Below, one piece after another: positions 1 to 8,794 of a stretch of 64,000 bases of DNA. The stretch is taken from the NCBI GenBank assembly GCA_036278635.1, contig DASUKQ010000165.1:1-64000 (forward strand), in the 5' to 3' direction. Numbering within the stretch: the stretch's first letter is position 1; each line of letters starts with the position of its first letter. The translations under genes and the position numbers were made by a program. The notes under the pieces are model-generated. The model was given only the letters and a program-made list of their open reading frames with translations, did no database searches and was not told the origin of the DNA. The DNA comes from 66-474 sp036278635. Lineage in GTDB: Bacteria; Pseudomonadota; Gammaproteobacteria; Xanthomonadales; Rhodanobacteraceae.

Positions 1-398
1 CGCGGCTGCATCATCTTGTCCTTCGCGGCGAGGTTCACCCACAGCTGAAAGCCGCGCATCAGGCCATGCTCCTGCTCGGGCATTTCCGAGTGCACGATGC
101 CGCGGCCCGCGGTCATCCATTGCACGCCGCCGGATTCCAGCAGCCCGGAATTGCCGTGGTTGTCGCGATGGCGCATGCGGCCGTCCAGCATGTAGGTGAC
201 GGTTTCGAAACCGCGATGCGGATGGTCGGGGAAGCCCGCGATGTAGTCAGTGGCCGAATCCGAGCCGAACTCGTCCAGCAGCAGGAACGGATCCAGCGAA
301 TCCAGCATCGGCTGGCCGATCACGCGGGTCAACTTGACACCAGCGCCGTCGCTGGTCGGGATGCCGCGTACGCGGCGGGTGATGGCACGGGAAGACAT
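1..398 (-). CDS. Pirin family protein (partial, C-terminus outside window)
   Basis: This is the N-terminal part (about 132 codons) of a pirin, a bicupin metal protein that in bacteria may act as a quercetinase-like dioxygenase or an enzyme partner. The ATG at 398 opens MSSRAITRRVRGIPTSDG. All four expected metal ligands are visible: the HPHRGFETVTYML motif gives the His-x-His pair, and GRGIVHSEMPE gives the later His and Glu. The reading frame is still open at base 1, so the second cupin domain lies outside the window. Family assignment is firm. The substrate cannot be told from sequence. Confidence 0.93.
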   Translation of the reverse strand, partial: MSSRAITRRVRGIPTSDGAGVKLTRVIGQPMLDSLDPFLLLDEFGSDSATDYIAGFPDHPHRGFETVTYMLDGRMRHRDNHGNSGLLESGGVQWMTAGRGIVHSEMPEQEHGLMRGFQLWVNLAAKDKMMQP

Positions 399-497
399 GG
401 CTTGCCTCGGGGTCCGTTGGATTCCAACAAGATGCGCCTTTTCGCGGACAAAACCAATGCCCATGCAGCGAACGCAGTGTTCACCGGGCGGGACGCG

Positions 498-1247
498 TCA
501 ACCGGTCCAGCGGAACGCGCGCCGCAATTCCGCTTCGCCGTTTTCGGGATACCAGCGGCCGTGCGCGAGGATCACCCGCCGCGGATGCCAGGCCATGATC
601 CGCTGGAAGCCCTCGCGCGCAAGCCGCTTGCGGCCCGTGAAGGTCATGCGCATGTCCAGCGGCGCCTTGCCGTCCGGGTCGAGCACGCCGCCCAGCCACG
701 CGAGCAGGCGCATGCCGCGGGTGAGTTTGTCGCGTTCGAAATTTTCGATGAGGTCGGCAAGCACCAGCGTTGCGCTGGCGCGGTGGAAGAACACGAACTC
801 CTCGATCACCCGGCTGCCGCGGAAGCGCAATTGGTCGAGGTCATCCGCCCACGCGCGCGGTGGCGCATCGGCGAGATCCGTGTCGAACGCGACCTCGAGG
901 TGCTGCCCGGCCGCGCGCTCACGCACGCCTGGCGATGCCCAGGTGGTCGCGTCCGGGTAGCGGCGCTTCCAGGCCGCGATGGAGGCGTAATGCAGAAGGT
1001 TGGGCGAGACCAGGTGGCGCACCGGACCCAGCGCGTCGATTTGGCGGAACAGGGTTTCGTCCGGCGCGACCGGTGAATGACACCACAAGCTGCCGTCATG
1101 CAATCGCACGAGCGTCATGCGCGTCGGGAACGGCATGCCGCCGCCGAGCGGCGTCGCCATCCGCGCTTCCGGACCATCCGCGATCCAGACGTCCGGCGCG
1201 ACCGGCTTCAGCGTGTTGAGTGGCTCGTACAGTCCCTTGCCGGACAT
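498..1247 (-). CDS. DUF4336 domain protein, metallo-beta-lactamase-like fold
   Basis: The 249-residue protein resembles the DUF4336 family, which keeps a metallo-beta-lactamase-like fold but lacks the usual HxHxDH metal motif; none is visible here. Recognisable pieces are YEPLNTLKPVAPDVWIADGP near the start, HLVSPNLLHYAS, and LAHGRWYPENG near the C-terminus. The frame is open further upstream to 1361, but the internal ATG at 1247 is chosen because it follows a good Shine-Dalgarno (GGAGGGCAGGGATTTC before the ATG) and the upstream residues look non-coding. The reaction is unknown for this family. Confidence 0.85.
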   Translation of the reverse strand: MSGKGLYEPLNTLKPVAPDVWIADGPEARMATPLGGGMPFPTRMTLVRLHDGSLWCHSPVAPDETLFRQIDALGPVRHLVSPNLLHYASIAAWKRRYPDATTWASPGVRERAAGQHLEVAFDTDLADAPPRAWADDLDQLRFRGSRVIEEFVFFHRASATLVLADLIENFERDKLTRGMRLLAWLGGVLDPDGKAPLDMRMTFTGRKRLAREGFQRIMAWHPRRVILAHGRWYPENGEAELRRAFRWTG

Positions 1248-1500
1248 GAAATCCCTGCCCTCCTCGAACCGAAATGTCGAAACGGCTATGGGTGGGCAGT
1301 CAGGGCAGGAATGCCCGAGGTGACGTCTGCGATCTGCGCAACTGCCATGCAACCGCGACACCCGACCAGGCAGCGTTCAAGGACGGACGCACGAGTTGAT
1401 GAGAAGTCAGGCATGGGTGCCGCGGTGATCTTGACGAGCCCGATGCGCATTTACTTGCAGGCGCATCCAACGAAGCCGCGATCATGCATGATCGCAAGAC
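1248..1500. other. Intergenic stretch with palindrome and family-B repeat fragment
   Basis: No gene is supported here. It holds a fragment related to intergenic repeat family B (GAGAAGTCAGGCATGGGTG near 1400) and a perfect 18-bp palindrome GCGATCATGCATGATCGC near 1478-1495, just beyond the stop of the UPF0149 gene. There is no T-tract, so it is not a convincing intrinsic terminator. Confidence 0.5.
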
Positions 1501-2181
1501 TCAGTGCACCCAGCGGCCGCCGCGTCTCGCCGGCGCACTCGAGAATGCGCTGGACGACGCGCCGCCGCCGGCGGTGCGCTCGCGCTCCGTGGGCGGACGC
1601 ACGCGCCAGTAATGCGCGACGGCTTCCACCGCATCGGGAATCTGCGCGAGGCAGGCTTCGTACTCGTTGTCGTCGAGCTTGGCGATCGGCACGTCGGCGG
1701 ACAGCACGCCTTCGTCCACCGCGAGCGCCATGATCGGCGAAAGCATTTCCAGCAACTCGCCATCCTCGGCCAGGCGCGATTCCCAGATCGGTGCGCGCAG
1801 GTCGATGCCGCGGCTGAAGCCCTCGCACCAGCCGGCCGCGGTCAGGTCGCTGTGCACCGGCAATTCGGCGTCGACCTCGCCCAGCACCGGTTCGTACATC
1901 TCGCCCTCGAGCTCGACGGGAATCGAGTCGTTGAGCTTGGCGAGCAACGCCAGCACCGCCGCGCCCTGTTCGGGATCCTCGAAGGGCGCGTGCAGCACCT
2001 CGGGCAACCATTCCTCGGGTAGCGCCGGATCGGGACCGATCGCCAACGCCGTCAACATTCCGTGCACGCCATCGAGCAGCATCGTCGCGTCGGAATCCGG
2101 CGCGTGGCCGCGCAGGTAGTGGTCGAGCACTTCCAGTTCGGTATCGTCGATGATTTCTCGCGGAGCGGGAGTTGCATCCAT
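1501..2181 (-). CDS. UPF0149 (YgfB/YecA) family protein
   Basis: The 226-residue protein belongs to the UPF0149 family. The family signature MLLDGVHGMLTALAIGP is followed by EEWLPEVLH and an acidic helical domain with WCEGFSRGIDL and MALAVDEGV. The family is small, helical and of uncertain function; some YecA members carry a C-terminal SEC-C zinc motif, which is absent here. Instead the tail (about residues 200-226) is Ser/Ala/Arg-rich and looks disordered. Three in-frame ATGs lie close together (2190, 2193, 2181); MDATPAPRE at 2181 is preferred because family homology begins just after it. The ribosome site is weak. Confidence 0.85.
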   Translation of the reverse strand: MDATPAPREIIDDTELEVLDHYLRGHAPDSDATMLLDGVHGMLTALAIGPDPALPEEWLPEVLHAPFEDPEQGAAVLALLAKLNDSIPVELEGEMYEPVLGEVDAELPVHSDLTAAGWCEGFSRGIDLRAPIWESRLAEDGELLEMLSPIMALAVDEGVLSADVPIAKLDDNEYEACLAQIPDAVEAVAHYWRVRPPTERERTAGGGASSSAFSSAPARRGGRWVH

Positions 2182-2331
2182 GCCTTGCATCATCGGGGCA
2201 CATTGCGCGGTTCGCAAGCATCGCCCGCACGGACGCGGCCGGCAGTGCCACCGTGAACGGCCGGAAGTCGTCCTGCCGGTGACCCGGGCCGCGAACGCCT
2301 GTTGCTCGCCGCAGGCAGCCGGTCGCCTGCG

Positions 2332-3111
2332 TCAAGCCGCTGCGCGTTCGTCGAGGTCGAGGATCACGGGGGTGTGGTCGGAGGGCCGCTCCCAGGTACG
2401 CGGGGTGCGGTCGATCGACACCGCGGTCATGGATTCCCGCAATGCCCCGCTCGCCAGGATCAGGTCGATGCGCAGGCCCAGGTTGCGCCGGAACGCGGCT
2501 TGCCGGTAATCCCACCAACTGAAATGCCCGGGGTCCTCGACGAAGGCCCGGAAGGAGTCGACGAAACCGAGGTTCAGGATCGTGCCGAGCGCCGCGCGTT
2601 CGGGCTCGGAGCACAGGATCTGGCCGCGCCACGCGTCCGGGTCGTGCACGTCGCGATCGTCGGGCGCGATGTTGAAATCACCGAGCACGACCACCTTGCC
2701 GTGACGCTGCAATTCCGCGCGCAGGTATTCCGTGACCATGGCCAGCCATTCGAGCTTCCAGATGTACTTTTCACTCCCGACGCTTTGCCCGTTGACCACG
2801 TACAGGTTGACGATGCGCACGCCGCCGACCGTCGCGGCCAGCACGCGACGCTGCGGGTCGCCGAATCCGGGTACGCCTGCGACGACGTCGGTGAGGGGAC
2901 CGCGCGCGAGGATCGCGACGCCGTTGTAGGTCTTCTGCCCCGAGAACGCCGCCTGATAGCCCAGCGCCTCGATCGCTTCGCGAGGAAACTTGTCGTCGCC
3001 GAGCTTGGTTTCCTGCAGCGCCAGCACGTCCGGCTGCGCCCCGCGGCACCACTGCTCGACGTGCGGCAGCCGCACCTTCAGCGAATTGACATTCCACGAG
3101 GCGATGCGCAT
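2332..3111 (-). CDS. xthA: Exodeoxyribonuclease III
   Basis: The 259-residue protein is an exonuclease III of the EEP superfamily: 3'-5' exonuclease, AP endonuclease and 3'-phosphatase in base excision repair. Catalytic blocks are present: MRIASWNVNSLK (Asn), LALQETKL (metal-binding Glu), GDFNIAPDDRDVHDP (Asp/Asn), and the C-terminal RIDLILAS plus PSDHTPVILDLD (catalytic His). The start is set at MRIASWN, where all family members begin, rather than at the further upstream ATG at 3138. It is divergent from the GPP34 gene. Confidence 0.96.
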   Translation of the reverse strand: MRIASWNVNSLKVRLPHVEQWCRGAQPDVLALQETKLGDDKFPREAIEALGYQAAFSGQKTYNGVAILARGPLTDVVAGVPGFGDPQRRVLAATVGGVRIVNLYVVNGQSVGSEKYIWKLEWLAMVTEYLRAELQRHGKVVVLGDFNIAPDDRDVHDPDAWRGQILCSEPERAALGTILNLGFVDSFRAFVEDPGHFSWWDYRQAAFRRNLGLRIDLILASGALRESMTAVSIDRTPRTWERPSDHTPVILDLDERAAA

Positions 3112-3174
3112 CGGTGCATTGTAATCAATCCGCGCCAACCCCAGTCATTGGGTACACCCGACTGGAGCCCGCCC

Positions 3175-3891
3175 ATGCTTGCCACCGACCTGCTGTTGCT
3201 CGCCCTCGACGACGACCATGGCAACGTGCTGTCGCAGGCCTCGATAGGCCTGGACTATGGCCTCGCCGGGGCGTTGGTGATGGATCTGGCGCTGCAGGGC
3301 GACGTCGACGTGGATGACGATCGCGTCACCGCGGCCCGCACGTCCAGCGACGACCCGTTGCTGGGCGATGCGCTGCGCGTCATCGCGGCCACGCCCGGCA
3401 AGAGCGTGTCGTACTGGGTCCGGCACCTGTCGGGCGCGCTCGGCGGCCTGCGCCAGCGGCTGCTGGATCGACTGGTGGCGCAGGGCACCCTGGAGAAACG
3501 CGAAAAGCGCGTGCTGTTGCTGTTCCACTGGAACGTGTACCCGGAGAAGGACGCACGCGTGGAGCACGACATCCGCACGCGGCTGGACGCCACCCTGCTG
3601 TACGGCGAAACGCCGGATGCGCAAACCGCCTGCCTGATCCACCTCGCGGCGGCCTGCCGGGTCATCGATGCGATCTATCCGCGCGACCGGCGCGACGCGG
3701 TCAAGGCGCGCATCGACGAAATCGGCGACGCGGGCAGCGCCGGCGCGAATGCCGTGGCAAGCCGGGTGGCGCAAGCCGAAACCGCGGCGGTGACCGCCGC
3801 GACGATGGCCGCGATCATGGCCTCGACGATCGCGGCCACAAGCGCTGCGACCACGGCCGCGTGTTCGGCCAGTTCGGTCGCCTGCACCTGA
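3175..3891 (+). CDS. GPP34 family (GOLPH3-like) phosphoprotein
   Basis: The 238-residue protein matches the GPP34 fold, known in eukaryotes as GOLPH3/Vps74, which binds phosphatidylinositol 4-phosphate and Golgi enzymes. The N-terminus LATDLLLLALDDDHGNVL and the later LLLFHWNVYPEKDA fit the family. Bacterial members are of unknown role. The last 40 residues are an Ala/Thr/Ser-rich helix-like tail (AATMAAIMASTIAATSAATT) ending with two Cys. The start at 3175 has GGAGCCCGCCC upstream. A perfect inverted repeat begins about 20 bases past the stop and probably ends transcription from both sides. Confidence 0.85.
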   Translation: MLATDLLLLALDDDHGNVLSQASIGLDYGLAGALVMDLALQGDVDVDDDRVTAARTSSDDPLLGDALRVIAATPGKSVSYWVRHLSGALGGLRQRLLDRLVAQGTLEKREKRVLLLFHWNVYPEKDARVEHDIRTRLDATLLYGETPDAQTACLIHLAAACRVIDAIYPRDRRDAVKARIDEIGDAGSAGANAVASRVAQAETAAVTAATMAAIMASTIAATSAATTAACSASSVACT

Positions 3892-3909
3892 ATCACCTGC
3901 GTCTGAATC

Positions 3910-3961
3910 GCCTGCACGCAGGCTCCTACGGGAGCTACTTCGTAGGAGCCTGCGTGCAGGC
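3910..3961. repeat. Perfect 21-bp inverted repeat, family A (GTAGGAGCCTGCGTGCAGGC)
   Basis: Left arm 3910-3930, ten-base loop 3931-3940, right arm 3941-3961; the arms are perfectly complementary. The right arm reads CGTAGGAGCCTGCGTGCAGG, the same family-A repeat found after xerC. The hairpin sits between convergent genes (GPP34 and prlC), so it may act as a bidirectional transcription stop, though it has no T-tract. The right arm encodes the last residues of prlC. Confidence 0.9.
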
Positions 3962-6019
3962 GACGAGACCGTAGGATTTCAGCAAGGCATCCGACTCCGG
4001 GGGCCGCCCACGGAACGCAATGAAGCTTTCCAGCGCCGGACGACTCGCGCCCACGCCGAGCACCTCGTCGCGGAAACGCGTGCCGATGTCGGCGTCGATC
4101 ACGCCTGCGCCCTCGTCGGCATGCTCCTCGAACGCGCCGAACGCATCGGCCGAGAGCACCTCGGCCCACAGATAGCTGTAATAGCCCGCCGCGTAACCGC
4201 CCGCGAAGATGTGGGTGAACGCGTGCGGGAAACGCTGCCACGCCGGCGGGTGCAGCACCGCCGCCTCGCGCCGCGCCGCTTCCAGCGTTTCCATCACCCG
4301 CGCGCCGCGCCCGGGCTCGTAGCGCAGGTGCAACAGGAAATCGAACAGGGCGAATTCCAGTTGCCGCACCAGGAACATGCCGGCCTGGAAATGCCGTGCG
4401 GCCAGCATCTTCTCGAACAGTTCTTCGGGCAGGGCCTCGCCGCTCGACCAGTGCTTCGCGAACAGATCCAGTGCTTGCCGGTTCCAGCAGAAGTTCTCCA
4501 TGAACTGGCTGGGCATCTCCACCGCATCCCATTCCACGCCGTCGATTCCACCGATCGAGGGAAGGTCGATGCGGGTCAGCAAATGGTGCAGGCCGTGTCC
4601 GAATTCGTGGAAGATGGTGAGTACGTCGTCGTGCGTCAGCAACGACGGATGCCCGCCCGCGGGCGGCGCGAAGTTGCAGGTGAGGAACGCGATCGGCAAC
4701 TGCAACGCGTCGCCGTCCCGGAAACGCGCGCGGCACACGTCCATCCAGGCGCCGCCACGCTTGCCGTTGCGTGCGTACAAGTCGAGATACACGCCCGCGA
4801 TCACCGCGCCGCTGGCGTCGCGTACCTCGCAATAGCGCACGTCCGGGTGCCACACGTCGACCCGCTCGCGCGCGGGTTCCACGGTGATGCCGTACAACTT
4901 GCCGGCCACCGCGAACAAGCCGCTGAGGACCGCCGGCAACGGGAAGTACGCCTTGATCCGCTCCTCGTCCAGTGCGTAGCGCGAACGCCGCAATTTTTCC
5001 GACGCCCAGGCGACATCCCAGCTTTCCAGTGTTTCCAGCCCGAGTTCGCTGCGCGCGAATTCACGCAGTTCCTCGAGTTCGCGTTGCGCGACCGGCTTGG
5101 CACGCGCGATCAGGTCGCGCAGGAACGCAAGCACTTCGTCCGGCGTCGCCGCCATCTTGGTAGCCAGCGATTCTTCCGCGGCGTTTGCGAAGCCGAGCAG
5201 CTGCGCGGCCTCGTGGCGAAGTGCCACGATTTTCTCGATGCGCGCGGAGTTGTCGAACTTGCCGGCGTCCGGGCCCTGGTCCGAGGCACGCGTCTGATAC
5301 GCCCAGTAGACGCGTTCGCGCAGGCCGCGGTTGTCGGCGTACGTCAACACGGCCTGCACGGATGGCTGCTTCAACGTCACCAGGTATCCGTCGAGATCGC
5401 GCTCGCGCGCGTATTCGCGCAGCACCGCGCGACCGGATTCGGGGATGCCGGCGAGGTCGCGTTCGTCGTCGATGCGCTCGCGCCAGGATTCGCTCGCATC
5501 CAGCACGGCGTTGGAAAATCCGGTGGTGAGCCTGGACAGTTCGTTGACGATTTCCCGAAAGCGCGAGCGCGCTGGCTCTTCCAGCGCGACGCCGGACAAC
5601 CGGAAGTCGCGCAACGCGTGCTCGACCAGCGCACGTTCGGGGCGGGAACGCCGGGCGAAGCCGGCGCCGTCGGCGACCGCCTGTACCGCCGCGTACAGAT
5701 CCCGGTTCTGGCCCAGCGCGGTTTCGAAGTCGGTGATTTTCTCCAGCGCGGCATCGTACGCGGCGCGCAGTTCCCGGGTGTCCGCGACCGCGTGCAGGTG
5801 CGACACCGGCGCCCAGGCCCGCGCGAGCCGCTGGTCGAGGCGCTCCTGCTCCAGCATCACGTGATCGAAATCGCGCGGCGTTCCGGGTGCGACCAAAACA
5901 TCGATGCCGGACTGGTAGTCGGCCAGGACCGCCTCGATCGCCGGCACCACGTCGGTGGCGCGGATGCGCGAAAACGCCGGCAGTTGTGTCTCGTCGAGCA
6001 GGGAGTTGTCGGGTGGCAT
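3935..6019 (-). CDS. prlC: Oligopeptidase A (M3 family zinc metallopeptidase)
   Basis: The 694-residue cytoplasmic oligopeptidase (also called OpdA) degrades short peptides such as cleaved signal peptides. The zinc motif HEFGHGLHH is near residue 470, with the third ligand Glu in the following EWDAVEMPSQFMENF. Length and N-terminus (LPAFSRIRATDVVPAIE) match the family. The C-terminus is odd: after KSYGL the residues VACTQAPTK and the TAG stop are read from the family-A inverted repeat, so the natural tail has been replaced by repeat-encoded residues. That change is distal to the catalytic centre. Confidence 0.96.
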   Translation of the reverse strand: MPPDNSLLDETQLPAFSRIRATDVVPAIEAVLADYQSGIDVLVAPGTPRDFDHVMLEQERLDQRLARAWAPVSHLHAVADTRELRAAYDAALEKITDFETALGQNRDLYAAVQAVADGAGFARRSRPERALVEHALRDFRLSGVALEEPARSRFREIVNELSRLTTGFSNAVLDASESWRERIDDERDLAGIPESGRAVLREYARERDLDGYLVTLKQPSVQAVLTYADNRGLRERVYWAYQTRASDQGPDAGKFDNSARIEKIVALRHEAAQLLGFANAAEESLATKMAATPDEVLAFLRDLIARAKPVAQRELEELREFARSELGLETLESWDVAWASEKLRRSRYALDEERIKAYFPLPAVLSGLFAVAGKLYGITVEPARERVDVWHPDVRYCEVRDASGAVIAGVYLDLYARNGKRGGAWMDVCRARFRDGDALQLPIAFLTCNFAPPAGGHPSLLTHDDVLTIFHEFGHGLHHLLTRIDLPSIGGIDGVEWDAVEMPSQFMENFCWNRQALDLFAKHWSSGEALPEELFEKMLAARHFQAGMFLVRQLEFALFDFLLHLRYEPGRGARVMETLEAARREAAVLHPPAWQRFPHAFTHIFAGGYAAGYYSYLWAEVLSADAFGAFEEHADEGAGVIDADIGTRFRDEVLGVGASRPALESFIAFRGRPPESDALLKSYGLVACTQAPTK

Positions 6020-6085
6020 CGCTGGCTCCGTCGTGATTCCACAGCGTGGCGTTGCCGCACGCCGAAATCAAGTTAGCATCGCGGC

Positions 6086-7885
6086 ATGGGCACAACCCCG
6101 GCCACGGATTTGCGCGGGCTGCTGACGGGCACCACGGTATTCGGCCACCTGAAAGGGCGTGAGCTGGACGCCCTGCTCGAAGAGATGGCCTGGTTCCTGC
6201 TGCCCGGTGGCGCACCGCTGTACGAGCGCGGCGAGGACTCCGATTCCCTGTTCCTGCTGAAGTCCGGCAGTCTCGGCCTGTTCGGCACGCCTTTGATCGG
6301 GGGGCCGCCCCGTCTGCTGGGGATCATCCCCGCCGGCGAAACCGTGGGCGAAATCGGCCTGATCGCCGGCGAGACCCGTACCCACAGTGTGCGCGCCTTG
6401 CGCGACTCGGAACTGTTGCGCTTGTCGCGGGACGGCTTCGACAAACTCGTCGCGCGGCATCCGCAGGCAATGCTGGGCGCGGCGCGGGTTGCGGTACGGC
6501 GCCTGCTGCGCGATCCCCACGACGAGACCACCAGCTCCCCGCGCACGTTCGCGGTGCTGCCTTTCGACCACGACGTCGACCTGCATCGATTCTCCGAAGC
6601 ATTGCAGCACAAGCTGTTGGCGTGGGGCGACTGCCTGGTGATCGATGCAAGCCTCGGACAGACGCGCGCCACCGACTGGTTCACCGAACGTGAATCCGAA
6701 CACCGCTTCGTGCTGTACCTCGGCGACGGCGATCCGTCGTGGCGGCGGCTGTGCCAGCGCCAGGCCGATGCCTTGTTGCTCGTGGTCGGGGCCGAACGCA
6801 CTGCACAGGATTGGCCCTATCCGATCGGCAACCCGCTCCGGACAAGCGGACGGGATCCGCCGGGCCACGATGACGCCGTCGACAGCACCCATCACCGACC
6901 GCGTCACCTGATCCTGCACCACCCGCCCGGGAAGTTCATCTATGGCGCCGCGCGCGCATGGCGAGCTCGGCTCGGTTCCGCGGAACTGCAACACCACCAC
7001 TGGCGGCATGATGGCGACGTGTCGCGCATCGCCCGACTGCTGTCGGGCAACGGTACCGGACTGGTGCTTTCGGGCGGAGGCGCGCGCGGGTTCGCGCAGA
7101 TCGGCGTGGTCCAGGCGCTGCGGGGAACCGGCATCAGCGTGGACACGGTGGTCGGCACCAGCATCGGCGCGATCATCGGCGCCGGGATCGCCTATGAATG
7201 GGACGACGGCAAGCTGCGCGCGGCGTGCCGGCGCGCGCTGGTGGACGGCAAGCCGCTCGGCGACTGGACGCTGCCGCTGATCGCGCTGACCCGCGGCGCG
7301 CGCACCACCATGCTGCTGCGCGAGGCATTCGGGGAAATCGACATCGAGGATCTTCCAATCCCGTTCGCCTGCGTATCGGCCGATCTCACGCTTGGCGTCA
7401 CCGCGGTGCACCGGGAAGGACGGCTGTGGCGGTGGCTGCGTGCGTCGAGCGCGGTGCCCGGCATCCTGCCGCCGCTGTTCCACGACCAGCACGTGTACGT
7501 GGACGGCGCGGTGATCAACAATCTGCCGACCGACGTGCTGGCCGAGGACGCTCCCGGCCGCCTGATCGCCGTCGACATCGGCGCCGACGACACCCTGCGC
7601 GCGGAGATCGACGAGTCCGCATCGCCGCCGTGGCCGACCCTGTGGGCACAACGCCGCACCCATCCCCGCCGTCCCGGCGCGTTCGCGATCCTGATCCGTG
7701 CCGGCATGGTTAACTCGGAAAGCGGCAGCGCGCGGCGACGCGAACTGGCCGACCTGGTCCTGCGCCCGGACATGCATGAAGTCGGGATGTTCGACTGGCA
7801 GAAGTTCGACCGGGCGATCGAGATCGGCTACCGCACCACGCGGGACGCGGTGCGCGAACCCGCCGCGGGAACCGCCAAGGAGTGA
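6086..7885 (+). CDS. Patatin-like phospholipase with cyclic nucleotide-binding domain (NTE/RssA type)
   Basis: The 599-residue protein has an N-terminal cyclic-nucleotide-binding (CNB) domain (about residues 20-130, with GETVGEIGLIAGETRTHSVRA as the phosphate-binding-cassette region), a linker domain, and a patatin lipase domain from about residue 325. The patatin features are complete: oxyanion loop SGGGARGFAQ near 330, nucleophile GTSIGA with Ser near 358, and the DGA dyad Asp near 472. It resembles bacterial relatives of neuropathy target esterase, lysophospholipases probably gated by a nucleotide. It is one of two CNB proteins in this window. Substrate unknown. Confidence 0.92.
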   Translation: MGTTPATDLRGLLTGTTVFGHLKGRELDALLEEMAWFLLPGGAPLYERGEDSDSLFLLKSGSLGLFGTPLIGGPPRLLGIIPAGETVGEIGLIAGETRTHSVRALRDSELLRLSRDGFDKLVARHPQAMLGAARVAVRRLLRDPHDETTSSPRTFAVLPFDHDVDLHRFSEALQHKLLAWGDCLVIDASLGQTRATDWFTERESEHRFVLYLGDGDPSWRRLCQRQADALLLVVGAERTAQDWPYPIGNPLRTSGRDPPGHDDAVDSTHHRPRHLILHHPPGKFIYGAARAWRARLGSAELQHHHWRHDGDVSRIARLLSGNGTGLVLSGGGARGFAQIGVVQALRGTGISVDTVVGTSIGAIIGAGIAYEWDDGKLRAACRRALVDGKPLGDWTLPLIALTRGARTTMLLREAFGEIDIEDLPIPFACVSADLTLGVTAVHREGRLWRWLRASSAVPGILPPLFHDQHVYVDGAVINNLPTDVLAEDAPGRLIAVDIGADDTLRAEIDESASPPWPTLWAQRRTHPRRPGAFAILIRAGMVNSESGSARRRELADLVLRPDMHEVGMFDWQKFDRAIEIGYRTTRDAVREPAAGTAKE

Positions 7886-7979
7886 ACCAACCCGGCAGAC
7901 GCTGCGTGCGCCCGGCGGTATCCACGACCCGATGCAATCGTTACGATGCACCGATCGTGACCCACGAGGACGAAGTGCA

Positions 7980-8519
7980 ATGACCAACCTGCGGACGTAT
8001 CGTGGCGTGTCGCCGAAACTCGGTGCGCGCGTGTATGTCGATCCAGCCGCGAGCGTGATCGGTGACGTGGCACTGGATGACGACGTGTCGATCTGGCCGG
8101 GGGCGGCGGTGCGCGGCGACGTGGAAAAAATCCGCATCGGCGCGCGCACCAACGTGCAGGACGGTGCGGTATTGCACGTGACCCACGACGGTCCGTATTC
8201 GCCCGGCGGATTTCCCTGCACCGTCGGCAGCGATGTCACCATCGGCCACGCGGCCGTGGTGCACGCGTGCACCGTCGAGGACTGCTGCCTGATCGGCATG
8301 CACGCGACCGTGCTGGATGGCGCAGTGGTCAAACGCCACGGTTTCGTCGGCGCCGGCGCACTGGTCGCGCCGGGCAAGGTGGTCGGCGAAGGCGAACTCT
8401 GGATTGGCAACCCGGCACGTTGCGTGCGCCGCCTGAGTGACAGCGAGATCGAGGCATTGCATTACTCCGCCAACCATTACGTCGAATTGAAGGACGAATA
8501 CCTCGCCATGGTTTTGTAG
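7980..8519 (+). CDS. Gamma-class carbonic anhydrase family protein
   Basis: The 179-residue protein is a left-handed beta-helix hexapeptide-repeat protein of the gamma-carbonic anhydrase (YrdA/PaaY/CaiE) group. The zinc ligands are recognisable in VLHVTHD and TIGHAAVVHACTV (three His). Start ATG at 7980 follows ACGAGGACGAAGTGC. Many YrdA-type members show little carbonic anhydrase activity, so a CO2-hydratase role is only an inference. The TAG stop is the first triplet of the adjacent GTAGGAGCGCGCC repeat, and the last three codons are duplicated downstream together with that repeat. Confidence 0.92.
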   Translation: MTNLRTYRGVSPKLGARVYVDPAASVIGDVALDDDVSIWPGAAVRGDVEKIRIGARTNVQDGAVLHVTHDGPYSPGGFPCTVGSDVTIGHAAVVHACTVEDCCLIGMHATVLDGAVVKRHGFVGAGALVAPGKVVGEGELWIGNPARCVRRLSDSEIEALHYSANHYVELKDEYLAMVL

Positions 8520-8770
8520 GAGCGCGCCTGCGCGTGATAAAGCACACCATGGTTTTGTAGGAGCGCGCCTGCGCGCGATCGTTTGCCGCGAGATGCCGGT
8601 CGCCGGCAGGCCGGCTCCCACAAGAGCAACGTTCGTGAACGGTTCTTCGCAGGAGCGCGCCCTGCGCGCGATCGTTTGTCGCGAGATGCCGGTCGCCGGC
8701 AGAGACCAGCTCCTGCAAGAGCAAAGTTCGTGAACAGCTCTTCGTAGGAGCGCGCCTGCGCGCGACCAGG
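8507..8770. repeat. Array of family-A repeats (GTAGGAGCGCGCCTGCGCGCGA)
   Basis: Four copies of the core (G/C)(T/C)AGGAGCGCGCCTGCGCG start at about 8516, 8557, 8649 and 8744. The first two form a 41-bp direct duplication that also copies CCATGGTTTT from the preceding gene. The next intervals are 92 and 95 bp and share GATCGTTTGYCGCGAGATGCCGG-type spacer sequence including GGTCGCCGGCAG. Each core is itself palindromic. The array fills the space between two convergent genes (gamma-carbonic anhydrase and aroE). Confidence 0.88.
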
Positions 8771-8794
8771 GGCTCCGACTCGTGGACGGCGCTT

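Noticed and set aside
4121..6076. 651-codon plus-strand ORF antisense to prlC
   Set aside because: High-GC shadow frame: Arg/Ala/His-rich without motifs, while the opposite strand encodes a complete M3 peptidase.
8507..8770. CRISPR array
   Set aside because: Units are palindromic with near-identical spacers and irregular periods, no cas genes are near; this is an intergenic repeat array.
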